DNA of 64,000 bases from Anaerococcus vaginimassiliensis (GTDB lineage Bacteria; Bacillota; Clostridia; Tissierellales; Peptoniphilaceae): assembly GCF_900626155.1 (NCBI RefSeq), contig NZ_LR130844.1, positions 476,191 to 540,190 of the forward strand, in the 5' to 3' direction. Below the pieces are notes generated by a model, which had not been told where the DNA came from, did not search any database, and saw nothing but the letters and a program-made list of their open reading frames with translations. Shown piece by piece: positions 23,202-31,830 of this stretch; the first letter of the stretch is position 1, and each line of letters begins with the position of its first letter. The position numbers were made by a program, and so were the translations under genes.

Positions 23202-24902
23202 ATGAAAAGGATTTATAAAACTATAATGAAGACAATCTTTGTTATAGGCTTGATACTTATACCAAAAACATCCTTTGCAGATGATTTTAAATCAATTGAT
23301 ATGGACATTTCCATTGATAAAGATGGAATAGCAAGTGTAAGTGAAACATGGAATATAGATGAAGACAACAAAGATTATACAGAAAGATATAAACTAATAG
23401 AAAACCTAAAAGGATTAAAGATCGAAGATTTTTCTCTATCAGCTAATGGCAAAGATTTTGAAAGAATTGAGCCTTGGGATACTGATAAAAACTTTGAAGA
23501 AAAGTCCTACAAGTACGGAATGATTAATAGAAATGACGAAGTAGAACTTTGTTGGGGAATAAGCTCTTATACAGAAAATACATACACATTAAAATACAAG
23601 ATAAATCCTCTGGTTGTTGGACTAAATGATGCAGACATGGTGTTTTTCCAATTTGTAGGTAGCAATTTTGATCCTAAGCCAGAAAATGTTTCGATAAAAA
23701 TAAATGGCTATGAGAAGTTTCCTGAAGATATAAAAATGTGGGGATTTGGATTAGTTGGAGAAATAAACAATGAAAATGGAACAATAGTTTTAAAGTCAAA
23801 GGGAGAAGTCGATTACACAACTATAATGCTCAAATTTCCTAAAGGATACTTTAACACCTCCTACAGAGAAGATAAATCTTTCAAAGATTACGCAGACAAG
23901 GCGGTAGTCGATTCTAAGTGGGAAGAAAAAGAAGGCAGTGTAGATACAGAGCCAATCCCTCTTTTTGTAAAAGTTATACTTGCAATCCTTCCTATAGCTG
24001 TACTTTCCGGAATATTTGCAGGAATTAGGGGGTATAAGCTTAACTTTGATGAAAATAACATAATTAATGATAATAGACTTAAAAAAGCAAAATCCTACAA
24101 AAATGAATTTGAATCTCGCATTCCTTATGAAGGAAATATAGAAGACCTATACTTTCTTTTAAATAGAGCTTATCCTTATGAAGTCAGTCCTGAAAATTTC
24201 ATAGATGCTTTCATCTTAAAATGGATCTATGATAAAAATATTAATCTCACAGAAGATAAACATCCCAAAATAGAAATAATCTCAAGACCAAAAAACATGG
24301 GTCAAGTTGAAGAAGAATTTTTTGATATAGTTGAGGAGTCTAGGGAATATTCCAAAGACGGACTAGTAAGCGAGAAAAATATAGCCAAATACTTTAGAAA
24401 AAATAAGGAAGAAGTAGAAGATTTCTATGATAACTTTATTGATTCTTCAAAGAACGCTCTCATAGAAAATGGATATCTAAAAGAGATAAGCTACCAAAAG
24501 CAATTCCTAAATACCAAAAAATCTGGGACAGAGCTTGAAGTTACAGATAAGGGGATAAATCTATATGAAAATTTGATTAAATTTAAAAACTATCTGTTGG
24601 ACTATGAAAATGTAGAAGAAAGAAACCCAAATGAAATTGACACTTGGGATATGTTCATAATATATGCAGCAATCTTTGGCATAAGCGAAAAAGTTTTTGC
24701 TAAGTTTGAAAATACCTACCCAGAATTTTACACAAGAACTTACTTTGCTCCGTATATGATAGCAAACTCTAGGTCCTTTTCTAAGAAAACTTCTACTTCC
24801 TACTCAAACGCAACGGGCTTTTCTTCTGCTGGTGGAGGAGGAACAACTTCATTTTCCGGTGGAGGTGGAAGCTTTGGAGGTGGCGGCGGTGGCGGTCGCT
24901 AA
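23202..24902 (+). CDS. DUF2207 family membrane protein
   Basis: 566 residues. A cleavable signal sequence (about 1-26), an extracellular DUF2207 beta domain (about 27-235), a membrane segment near 252-270, a long cytoplasmic part with a repeated helical stretch (about 290-480), and a Gly/Ser-rich tail ending SFGGGGGGGR. This architecture is that of the widespread YciQ/DUF2207 family, whose function is not established. Unlike many members the second membrane pair before the Gly tail is weak. Start ATG 23202 has TTGGAGGTAAT upstream. Single-gene unit with its own terminator. Confidence 0.88.
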   Translation: MKRIYKTIMKTIFVIGLILIPKTSFADDFKSIDMDISIDKDGIASVSETWNIDEDNKDYTERYKLIENLKGLKIEDFSLSANGKDFERIEPWDTDKNFEEKSYKYGMINRNDEVELCWGISSYTENTYTLKYKINPLVVGLNDADMVFFQFVGSNFDPKPENVSIKINGYEKFPEDIKMWGFGLVGEINNENGTIVLKSKGEVDYTTIMLKFPKGYFNTSYREDKSFKDYADKAVVDSKWEEKEGSVDTEPIPLFVKVILAILPIAVLSGIFAGIRGYKLNFDENNIINDNRLKKAKSYKNEFESRIPYEGNIEDLYFLLNRAYPYEVSPENFIDAFILKWIYDKNINLTEDKHPKIEIISRPKNMGQVEEEFFDIVEESREYSKDGLVSEKNIAKYFRKNKEEVEDFYDNFIDSSKNALIENGYLKEISYQKQFLNTKKSGTELEVTDKGINLYENLIKFKNYLLDYENVEERNPNEIDTWDMFIIYAAIFGISEKVFAKFENTYPEFYTRTYFAPYMIANSRSFSKKTSTSYSNATGFSSAGGGGTTSFSGGGGSFGGGGGGGR

Positions 24903-24917
24903 AATATAAGAAAACAA

Positions 24918-24942
24918 AAATTGGAGCAATTAGCTCCAATTT
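24918..24942. terminator. Bidirectional terminator
   Basis: AAATTGGAGC / GCTCCAATTT stem with T-rich flanks on both strands, between the DUF2207 gene and the PTS remnant. Confidence 0.83.
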
Positions 24943-24946
24943 TTTC

Positions 24947-25249
24947 TTATTTCTTTTCTAGCATATCATCAGAATAGCCAAATAGATAAGTTAAAATAAA
25001 GGCTACTCCTGCTGCTATAACTAGCATCAACAAATACATAAATATATTATCAAGGTACAAGAGTGTTCCTGGAATCACAGTAACTGCCATTCCTGTTCCG
25101 GCTAGTTTAAAGATTGATGCAAAGAATCCTCCAGCTGCTCCTCCAATCATTGCCATAACAAAAGGCTTTACAAATCTTAGGTTAATGCCGAAAATCGCGG
25201 GTTCTGTTATTCCTAAAGCTGCAGATAAGGCAGAATGTTTTTCAAAAGA
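24947..25249 (-). pseudogene. C-terminal remnant of a glucose-superfamily PTS EIIC gene
   Basis: In one open frame on the minus strand, the sequence SFEKHSALSAALGITEPAIF, then NLRFVKPFVMAMIGGAAGG and two membrane segments to a stop at 24947, is the end of a sucrose/trehalose/beta-glucoside-type PTS IIC domain (GITEP motif). Everything upstream of about 25249 is unlike a PTS protein and soon meets a stop, so the first 300 or more residues are missing. The short 69-residue frame starting at ATG 25156 is therefore a decayed fragment rather than a gene. The flanking DNA is probably a deletion scar. Confidence 0.82.
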
Positions 25250-25641
25250 CTCACATAAGGAAATAGGTAAATTAATTTTTAATCTATATAATTATAACTA
25301 CTTTAATTAATAAACGTATTTTTATAAATGCAGCTGATGTCCGAATAAGGTTTAGGCAAGAGCTATCACACAGGAACACACGGCTATAAATTTCATAGCA
25401 GTAAATTCGTTGATGTTCCTTCCTGATGGTATTTCTCTAAATAAATAGATGATGAAGATAATCTTCTCCCCCGTCTTTAATTTATCTCTTTGCTCACCTG
25501 TGCCCTTATGGGTGAATATTAAGTTTAAAACATTTATATTATCGCCTCTTAAATTGAGTATAAGAAAAGCATCTACTTTTGTAGATGCTTTTATTTCATG
25601 TAAACAATAATAAGATATTTGTTCATATTATATACCATGAT
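25250..25641. other. Accessory intergenic DNA with a stop-free but startless stretch
   Basis: Between the PTS remnant and the small membrane gene. On the minus strand one frame stays open for about 90 codons (roughly 25640-25360, ending in IALA-stop) without a usable start codon. It runs through the terminator hairpin at 25565-25592, so it is unlikely to be translated as it stands. It may be the tail of a deleted gene. No transposase or tRNA was recognised. Confidence 0.4.
25565..25592. terminator. Terminator of the bacteriocin-like cassette
   Basis: Perfect 12-bp stem AAAAGCATCTAC / GTAGATGCTTTT with a TTTT loop, about 50 bp after the end of the small membrane gene. T runs lie on both sides. 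Confidence 0.82.
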
Positions 25642-25818
25642 TTAACTTTTGATATACATACTTATACATCCAATAATAATCAGTAAACAACCAAGTATTT
25701 TTTTCAACATTTTTTTGTTTTCTCCATCTGAAGATAATATAGAATATGCTAAAATATAAATACCGAAAAAAATTAGAATATACATATATTTAGATTTTAA
25801 AAAATTCAATATGCTCAT
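25642..25818 (-). CDS. Small two-helix membrane protein, candidate immunity protein
   Basis: 58 residues (starts MSILNFLKSKYMYILIFFG). Two hydrophobic segments (about 12-30 and 41-56) are joined by a short charged loop (SSDGENKKMLKK). The ATG shares its A with the TGA stop of the upstream secreted-peptide gene (TGATG), so translation is coupled. Size, topology and position match immunity proteins of small bacteriocins, but no family was recognised and the role is inferred. A terminator follows at 25592. Confidence 0.72.
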   Translation of the reverse strand: MSILNFLKSKYMYILIFFGIYILAYSILSSDGENKKMLKKILGCLLIIIGCISMYIKS

Positions 25819-26102
25819 CATACTTCTATATATCCATTATTTGGTATTCTATCATTTCCATCAATTCTTTCAGCTAACCATTGACCTGGATCTATATATG
25901 CATCGATGATTCCTTTAACTATATTTCCAGCAAAAATACCGAATGCCCCTAGCCCTATAGCTGTTAATTTATTTACTACAGCTTTTTTCACATGCTTTTC
26001 AACCCAGTCTTTTGCTAACGCATTTGACGGAATAATTGAAAGCATTATAGCAAAAACCAAAAATCCAGTGATCAATTTTTTTAGTTTATCCACAAAATTC
26101 AT
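25818..26102 (-). CDS. Small secreted peptide, bacteriocin-like
   Basis: 94 residues from ATG 26102; a GTG at 26093 (residue 4) has better spacing to the AAGG site and is an alternative start. A Sec-type signal sequence ends SNALA, giving a mature part of about 64 residues. It begins KDWVEKHVKKAVVNKL, an amphipathic basic helix, followed by a glycine-rich hydrophobic helix (IGLGAFGIFAGNIVKGII) and a polar tail. No Cys and no double-glycine leader. This resembles unmodified or helical bacteriocins secreted by Sec, but no known family was identified. It has its own promoter and an overlapping membrane-protein gene. Confidence 0.72.
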   Translation of the reverse strand: MNFVDKLKKLITGFLVFAIMLSIIPSNALAKDWVEKHVKKAVVNKLTAIGLGAFGIFAGNIVKGIIDAYIDPGQWLAERIDGNDRIPNNGYIEV

Positions 26103-26123
26103 CCTTAGTTCATTTTCGATAAA

Positions 26124-26152
26124 ATTGTACTTTAATTCAAAAATTTCTTCAA
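26124..26152 (-). promoter_or_regulatory. Promoter of the secreted-peptide cassette
   Basis: TTGAAG (26152-26147), 17 bp, TACAAT (26129-26124) on the minus strand, 22 bp ahead of the start codon. Confidence 0.72.
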
Positions 26153-26314
26153 TGATTCAAAATATTAGTACCCCCTATAATAATAAACAGATTCAATAGT
26201 AAGAAAGTTAATCTTATAGTAAAGACATAGCTTTATAAAGATCTATTTTCTAAGATAAATCATATAATCATATAAAATATAGCTTTGGGTATAATAAAAA
26301 TAAAAGGACGTTTT

Positions 26315-26821
26315 ATGAAAAAGTATTATTTCAAAGAAAAGTTTTTTAAGATAGTAGACCACTATCCAATCTTAGATGAAAATGGCAAAAAAGCCTTTTA
26401 TGTAGACCAAAAACTCAAATTAATCGGCTACAAGGTAAGAGTATCTGATGAGAATCATGATGAGATTTTCTCTATAGATAGAGCATTTAAACCATTCTTA
26501 CCCACATATAAGGTAGATTTTGCTGATAAAAATAAAGCCTCTATGAAAATAAAGGCAAATCTAAGTATCTTTAGAAAGTCAATTGATGTTATAATGGATA
26601 ATGACAGGATTAATCTTAGTGGAAATTTCTTCGATTATGAGTTTAAGATACGATATAAAGGTGAAACAATAGGTGAAGTTACGAAAAAGATTTTATCAAT
26701 GACCGACCAATACGAGCTTACAGTTTATGATGAAAATTATACCCTTGAGCTCATCAGCCTTTGTATATGCCTAAACAACATCAAAGATATGGAGCTAGAA
26801 TCTTCTAGGAACAATGATTAA
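26315..26821 (+). CDS. LURP-one-related / YxjI-like protein
   Basis: 168 residues from ATG 26315, which has AAAAGGACG upstream; an in-frame ATG at 26285 lies within the -10 region and is unlikely. The repeated short beta-strand pattern (KYYFKEKFFKIVDHYPILDENGK, F-Y-V-D-Q-K-L, Y-x-L-x-V-Y-D) suits the Tubby-C-like LOR/YxjI fold. Function of bacterial members is unknown; some are proposed to bind membrane lipids. TATAAT at 26290-26295 supplies a -10. The peptidase gene follows after 10 bp, suggesting co-transcription. Confidence 0.65.
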   Translation: MKKYYFKEKFFKIVDHYPILDENGKKAFYVDQKLKLIGYKVRVSDENHDEIFSIDRAFKPFLPTYKVDFADKNKASMKIKANLSIFRKSIDVIMDNDRINLSGNFFDYEFKIRYKGETIGEVTKKILSMTDQYELTVYDENYTLELISLCICLNNIKDMELESSRNND

Positions 26822-26831
26822 AGGAGAAAAT

Positions 26832-27854
26832 ATGGAAATTACAACAATAACTAACTACATCAAAAACTTGATAGAAACCCCATCACCTACTGGCTACACT
26901 AAACTTTGCGAAAAATACTTGATGGACGAATTTAAAAACCTAGGCTATGAACCTTACCAAACAAACAAAGGAAATGTCGTTGTCCCAATAGTCGAAGGAA
27001 ATGAAAATGGACTTTTATTATCTGCTCACATAGATACACTTGGTCTAATGGTTAGAAGTATCAAAGAAAATGGTAGACTTAAAGTTACAGGTCTTGGTGG
27101 CTATCCATTTTCCTATGCAGAGGGAGAAAATGTGACAATCCATACTAGATTTGGCAAAGAATTTAGCGGAGTATTTAGACTTAACGAACCTGCTGTTCAC
27201 GGCTCAAGAGATCCACAAGAATCTAAAAGAGACGACGAAACAATGGAAGTTGTCCTAGATGAGATAACTAGAAGTGATGAAGAAACCAAAGCTTTAGGAA
27301 TAAGTAACGGTGACTTTATTTCCCTAGATCCTAGATTTATACAAGCAAATGGCTTCATCAAATCAAGACACTTAGATGATAAGGCATCTGCAGGTGTTCT
27401 TTTGGCCCTTGCTAAGGAAATTAAAGAAAAAAATATCAAAATCAACAGACCTTTATACATGGAGTTTACAATCTATGAAGAAGTCGGTCATGGTGCAGCA
27501 AGCGGTCACCCAAAGGGAATTACTGACATGGTTGCAGTTGATATGGGCGTTGTTTACGACGATTTAACTTGTGATGAAACTATGGTTTCTATTTGTGCCA
27601 AGGATTCAACCGGTCCTTATAACTATGATTTGACAAATGAACTTGTAGATTTAGCCATAAAACTTAACATAAACTACGCACTTGATATTTATCCTTTCTA
27701 TGGATCAGATGCATCTGCAGCTATTGCAAGTGACAACGACTTCCGTCATGCCCTTGTAGGAAGTGGTGTCGCTGCAAGTCATGGCTACGAAAGAACTCAT
27801 GAATTAGGACTTATGGGACTATATAATTTGTTATTTAACTTTGTTCAAAAATAA
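26832..27854 (+). CDS. M42 family metallo-aminopeptidase
   Basis: 340 residues from ATG 26832, preceded by AAAGGAG; an ATG at 26814 would overlap the previous gene and lacks that site. The di-metal ligands of the M42/PepA family are visible: HIDTLGLMV (His), RHLDDKASAG (bridging Asp), the catalytic Glu pair YEEVGHGAASG, DMGV, and a late His in HGYERTHE. Cytosolic dodecameric enzymes of this type trim N-terminal residues from peptides, fitting a peptide-fermenting organism. The C-terminal HE(L)GLMGLYNLL is intact. Confidence 0.92.
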   Translation: MEITTITNYIKNLIETPSPTGYTKLCEKYLMDEFKNLGYEPYQTNKGNVVVPIVEGNENGLLLSAHIDTLGLMVRSIKENGRLKVTGLGGYPFSYAEGENVTIHTRFGKEFSGVFRLNEPAVHGSRDPQESKRDDETMEVVLDEITRSDEETKALGISNGDFISLDPRFIQANGFIKSRHLDDKASAGVLLALAKEIKEKNIKINRPLYMEFTIYEEVGHGAASGHPKGITDMVAVDMGVVYDDLTCDETMVSICAKDSTGPYNYDLTNELVDLAIKLNINYALDIYPFYGSDASAAIASDNDFRHALVGSGVAASHGYERTHELGLMGLYNLLFNFVQK

Positions 27855-27875
27855 ATATCATCTCCTAGCTTTATC

Positions 27876-27903
27876 TTGTAATTAATCAAATTTGTTATAT
27901 AAT
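27876..27903 (+). promoter_or_regulatory. Promoter of the Mn2+ riboswitch/ATPase transcript
   Basis: TTGTAA (27876-27881), 16 bp, TATAAT (27898-27903); +1 expected near 27910. Confidence 0.72.
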
Positions 27904-27909
27904 ATAGGT

Positions 27910-28022
27910 AAGCAAAAGGGAGTAGCCCAATTATTTAATCGTCAGAACGGAAGATTTCCCGGTTAAATAAACCCTAAAAGGTGGCAAGACTTTTGGCATG
28001 TATTTGCCAAAAGTTTTTTTTA
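27910..28022 (+). ncRNA. yybP-ykoY family (Mn2+-sensing) riboswitch with intrinsic terminator
   Basis: The leader has the family-type 5' segment AAAAGGGAGTAGCCC, a central ATCGTCAGAACGGAAGAT region, CCCGG, and ACCCTAAAAGGTGGCAAG. It ends in a 10-bp terminator stem (ACTTTTGGCA / TGCCAAAAGT, 27989-28014) followed by eight T residues. In related Firmicutes this RNA binds Mn2+ and prevents termination upstream of P-type ATPases or MntP exporters. The assignment is by pattern recognition; a covariance-model search would confirm it. Confidence 0.85.
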
Positions 28023-28051
28023 TATCTTTTGCAAATATTAATGGAGGAATT

Positions 28052-30724
28052 ATGGACTATAAAGGAAGTTTAAACGAAGTAATCAAAAAACATAATAGTG
28101 ACCCAAACCGTGGTCTTACTTCCGATGAAGCTAAACAAAGACTTGAGAAGTTCGGTCCAAACGTGATCGAGTCTTCAAACAAAAAATCTTTAGCTAAGAA
28201 AATCATCGAACAAATAGCAGACCCTATGGTTATCCTTTTGGTACTAGCATCTATTGTATCAGCCTTTACTGGAGATACTGTAGAAGCCGTTATAATTATT
28301 GCAATAGTAGTAATTAATGCTATTATGTCAATTATTCAAGAAGGTCGTGCAGAAGATTCTGTAGCTGCCCTTCAAAAAATGAGCTCGCCCGAAGCAACCA
28401 TCATTAGAGATGGAGGAAGAAAAAAGGTAAAGGCAGAAGAACTTGTACCTGGAGATATTGTAATCATAGAAACAGGAGATATTATCCCTGCTGATATGAG
28501 ACTCTTAGAATCAAGCAACCTACAAATTGATGAGTCTTCCCTAACAGGAGAATCAGTCGCTGTAGAGAAAGATTCCAGTGTAGAATTCGATAGTGAAGTA
28601 GGAATTGGAGATAGAGACAACTTTGCCTTTTCTTCATCAATAGTAACCTACGGCCATGGTAAGGGACTTGTAACAGCAACTGGAAGCGAAACTGAAATCG
28701 GTAAAATTGCAACAAGTCTTGAAAGTGTAGAGGCTAAAGATACTCCTTTACAAAAACAACTCAAAAAACTATCCAAACTATTGGCAATCCTTGTTGTAAT
28801 AGTATGTATCCTAGTATTTGTTGTAGGATACTTTAGATCTAATATGGATATGCTAGAAAACTTTATGGTTGCAGTATCTCTTGCAGTTGCAGCTATACCA
28901 GAAGGTTTGACAGCTGTTGTAACAATAGTTCTATCAATCGGTATGAACAGAATGGCAGAAAGAAAAGCCATTGTTAAAAACCTTCTTTCAGTAGAAACTC
29001 TTGGTTCTACTACAGTAATCTGCTCAGATAAAACAGGAACTCTAACTCAAAACGAAATGACTATAACAAAAGTTTATACTAATGGAGATGAGTTTGAAGT
29101 AGAAGGATCTGGCTATGAACCAAAAGGAGATATTAGAGACTCTAAGGGAGAAGTTATTAATGATCACGATCAAATAAAACTTCTAATGACCATAGCTAGT
29201 TTATGTAACGATGCCAACCTAATTAGAGAAAATGATACCTACAAGATAACAGGTGACCCTACAGAAGGGGCAATGCTAACATTTTCTGAGAAATGGAACA
29301 TCAACCAAGAAAATCTAAACGAAAAACATCCAAGACTTGAAGAAATCCCATTCGATTCTACAAGGAAAATGATGACAACCTTCCACGAAATGGATGGCAA
29401 AAATTACGGATATACAAAAGGTGCTCCAGACGTTGTAATAAACAAATGTTCAAAAACTCTTGTAAATGGAGAAATAGTAAACTTTACAGATGATCTAAAG
29501 AAAAAAGCACTAGAAGTTAATACAAGCCTTGCAAGCCAAGCTCTTCGTGTTATGGCATATTCCTTTAAACAAATGGAAACACTTGATACAGAAATAACTA
29601 GTGAAAATATCGAACATGATATGGTCTTTGTTGGTCTAACTGGAATGATCGATCCACCAAGACCAGAAGCAAAAGCTGCTGTCAAAGAATGTCACGCATC
29701 AGGTATTGATGTTGTAATGATAACAGGAGACTATTTTGAAACAGCTCTAGCTATCGCCAAAGAATTAGGCATAGCTACAAGTCGTGACCAAGCTATGCAG
29801 GGAAGCGACCTAAATGACAAAACCGAAGCAGAAATTCGTGAAATAGTTAAAACTAAGAGAATTTTTGCTAGAGTTTCCCCAGAAAATAAAGTTCAACTTG
29901 TAAAGGCCCTCCAACAAAACGGAGAAATAGTAGCCATGACAGGTGATGGAGTAAACGATGCTCCAGCTATTAAAAATGCTGACATTGGTATATCAATGGG
30001 TATAACAGGAACTGACGTTGCAAAAGATACTGCAGATATGATCCTTGTAGATGACAACTTTGCAACAATTGTAAATGCAGTAGAAGAAGGAAGAGTAATA
30101 TTTTCAAATATCAAGAAATTCGTATCCTTCCTCCTATCATGTAACATAGCCGAAGTATTGATAGTATTCTTATCAATCCTATTTGGGCTCCCTAGTCCAC
30201 TTACACCAATCCAGCTTCTATGGTTAAACCTTGTAACAGATGCCTTCCCAGCTTTAGCTTTAGGTGTTGAACCAGCAGAGCCAGGTATTATGGAAGAAGA
30301 TCCTAGAGATCCAAACTCATCTATCATTTCAGGTAGGACAAGAACAGACCTTATAGCTCAATCAATATTTATAACAGTTGCAGTTCTTGCCTCTTATATA
30401 GTTGGGCTTAAGTTTATCTTCCCTAACTCAATAGAAGGTGCTCATACAATGGTATTTGCAACACTTATAACAAGCGAACTACTAAGAGCCTTCTCAATTA
30501 GGTCAAACAAGTTCACTCTAAAAGAATTAGGATTTGGATCAAACCCACAACTAATAAAGGCAACACTTCTATCATTTGCCCTATTACTAATTGTAATGTA
30601 TGTCCCAGTCCTGAGAGACTTATTTGAAGTTGTATCTCTAACTTGGGAATGGATACCAGTACTTCTTCTTGCTCTAATTCCACTAATATTAGGAGAAGTA
30701 TCTAAGGTTATTAGAAGAAAATAA
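28052..30724 (+). CDS. P-type cation-transporting ATPase (P2A type), probable Mn2+/Ca2+ exporter
   Basis: 890 residues from ATG 28052 (GGAGG upstream; the ATG at 27998 lies inside the terminator stem). Order: cation_ATPase_N domain, actuator TGES (SSLTGESVAVEK), membrane motif AAIPEGLTAVV, phosphorylation motif CSDKTGTLTQNE, nucleotide-binding KGAPD, hinge GDGVNDAPA and a six-helix C-terminal membrane domain. The sequence is of the Ca2+ (PMR1/YloB) group. The Mn2+ riboswitch argues for manganese efflux, as for streptococcal MgtA and lactococcal YoaB; this is inferred. Confidence 0.93.
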   Translation: MDYKGSLNEVIKKHNSDPNRGLTSDEAKQRLEKFGPNVIESSNKKSLAKKIIEQIADPMVILLVLASIVSAFTGDTVEAVIIIAIVVINAIMSIIQEGRAEDSVAALQKMSSPEATIIRDGGRKKVKAEELVPGDIVIIETGDIIPADMRLLESSNLQIDESSLTGESVAVEKDSSVEFDSEVGIGDRDNFAFSSSIVTYGHGKGLVTATGSETEIGKIATSLESVEAKDTPLQKQLKKLSKLLAILVVIVCILVFVVGYFRSNMDMLENFMVAVSLAVAAIPEGLTAVVTIVLSIGMNRMAERKAIVKNLLSVETLGSTTVICSDKTGTLTQNEMTITKVYTNGDEFEVEGSGYEPKGDIRDSKGEVINDHDQIKLLMTIASLCNDANLIRENDTYKITGDPTEGAMLTFSEKWNINQENLNEKHPRLEEIPFDSTRKMMTTFHEMDGKNYGYTKGAPDVVINKCSKTLVNGEIVNFTDDLKKKALEVNTSLASQALRVMAYSFKQMETLDTEITSENIEHDMVFVGLTGMIDPPRPEAKAAVKECHASGIDVVMITGDYFETALAIAKELGIATSRDQAMQGSDLNDKTEAEIREIVKTKRIFARVSPENKVQLVKALQQNGEIVAMTGDGVNDAPAIKNADIGISMGITGTDVAKDTADMILVDDNFATIVNAVEEGRVIFSNIKKFVSFLLSCNIAEVLIVFLSILFGLPSPLTPIQLLWLNLVTDAFPALALGVEPAEPGIMEEDPRDPNSSIISGRTRTDLIAQSIFITVAVLASYIVGLKFIFPNSIEGAHTMVFATLITSELLRAFSIRSNKFTLKELGFGSNPQLIKATLLSFALLLIVMYVPVLRDLFEVVSLTWEWIPVLLLALIPLILGEVSKVIRRK

Positions 30725-30743
30725 CAATAATTTGTAGAAAAAC

Positions 30744-30774
30744 AAAAAGGAGAAGTCTAACACTTCTCCTTTTT
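30744..30774. terminator. Bidirectional terminator between convergent ATPase and corA genes
   Basis: AAAAAGGAGAAGT pairs with ACTTCTCCTTTTT across CTAAC; T runs lie on both strands. Confidence 0.9.
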
Positions 30775-30786
30775 ACTTACTAAATT

Positions 30787-31737
30787 TTATTTTTCATATC
30801 TTCTGAAGAAAAAATATCCTACAATTAAACTAATAATAGAAAGACCTATAACATACATATAACCAAAGTTCCAGTTTAATTCTGGCATATTAGTAAAGTT
30901 CATCCCATACCAACCAGTTATAATAGTAATAGGCGTAAATATAGCTGTGATAACAGTAAGTATCTTCATAGTGTTATTCATAGACAAATCCATTTTAGAT
31001 GCGTATGAATCCTTTACATTTGTTATATAATCACTCAAGTAGGATATATTGGAAGAATATCTTTCCACCCTAAAAGCAATCGACTTTAGATGTTTTATAT
31101 CATCGTCATCGAAAATATCATTATCATTTTCCATAAGAATCTCTAAAGTATCTAAAAGTCTCTCATAAGATGCATACATATTTAAAACCTTGTGTCTATT
31201 ATCAGATATTATTTCTATACTATTGCTTGGCTTTCTATTTTTTATAATAGCATCCTCAACATTTGCTGTAGATGTTTTTATTTGATCAAAAATACTATTA
31301 TGGTTTTCTATAAGGGCTGTAATAAAATATTTTAAAATCCTACCAGGAGATCTTGCATAGAACTTCTTCTTGAGCATCTTCCTAAAAGCCTCTTTGGTAG
31401 ATAAGTCTCTATCGTACATATCTACTATTATAAGTCTATTATTTTCTATATAAAATCCTATAAGATCTGAAGTTTCAAGGTTACCCATTATATCAAATAT
31501 CTCAAGGATTGCAAAAGTATAAGTATCTTCGACTGCCACATAGGACTTCTTAGAATTGTCTGTTGACAAAAGATCAATAATAGCGTGATCTAACTTATAG
31601 GTCCTAGCAAAATCTAGAAAGCTATCCCTACCCAAATACATCAGATAAAAATCATCATCTTCTAAAACATCATAAAAGCTAGACCTATCTACTATCTCAA
31701 AACCATTATCCGTATCAAACTTGTAAATAAATTCCAT
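30787..31737 (-). CDS. corA: CorA family magnesium/divalent cation transporter
   Basis: 316 residues. A long cytoplasmic alpha/beta and helical domain is followed by two C-terminal membrane segments. The first is followed by the signature YGMNF (GMN, near residue 283). A basic tail FFRRYEK ends the protein. CorA pentamers let Mg2+ (or Co2+/Ni2+) in along its gradient. It sits opposite the riboswitch-controlled ATPase. Single-gene unit with GGAGGGA before the ATG. Confidence 0.92.
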   Translation of the reverse strand: MEFIYKFDTDNGFEIVDRSSFYDVLEDDDFYLMYLGRDSFLDFARTYKLDHAIIDLLSTDNSKKSYVAVEDTYTFAILEIFDIMGNLETSDLIGFYIENNRLIIVDMYDRDLSTKEAFRKMLKKKFYARSPGRILKYFITALIENHNSIFDQIKTSTANVEDAIIKNRKPSNSIEIISDNRHKVLNMYASYERLLDTLEILMENDNDIFDDDDIKHLKSIAFRVERYSSNISYLSDYITNVKDSYASKMDLSMNNTMKILTVITAIFTPITIITGWYGMNFTNMPELNWNFGYMYVIGLSIISLIVGYFFFRRYEK

Positions 31738-31830
31738 CTTCCCTCCTAAACATTCAGGAAATTTTATATCTTTACTAATAATATAATAACTATATGAATA
31801 AGGATGGAAAATATCAAAACTACGCTATCT

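Noticed and set aside
24947-25156. Intact 69-residue membrane protein gene
   Set aside because: Its sequence continues upstream of the ATG into a recognisable PTS IIC segment (GITEP), so it is the end of a truncated gene.
25360-25640. Tail of a tmRNA or another stable RNA, suggested by an IALA-stop ending
   Set aside because: No tRNA-like acceptor end, no pseudoknot pattern and no resume codon context were visible.
27998-28051. Upstream ATG for the P-type ATPase
   Set aside because: It lies in the riboswitch terminator stem and has no ribosome site; ATG 28052 follows GGAGG.
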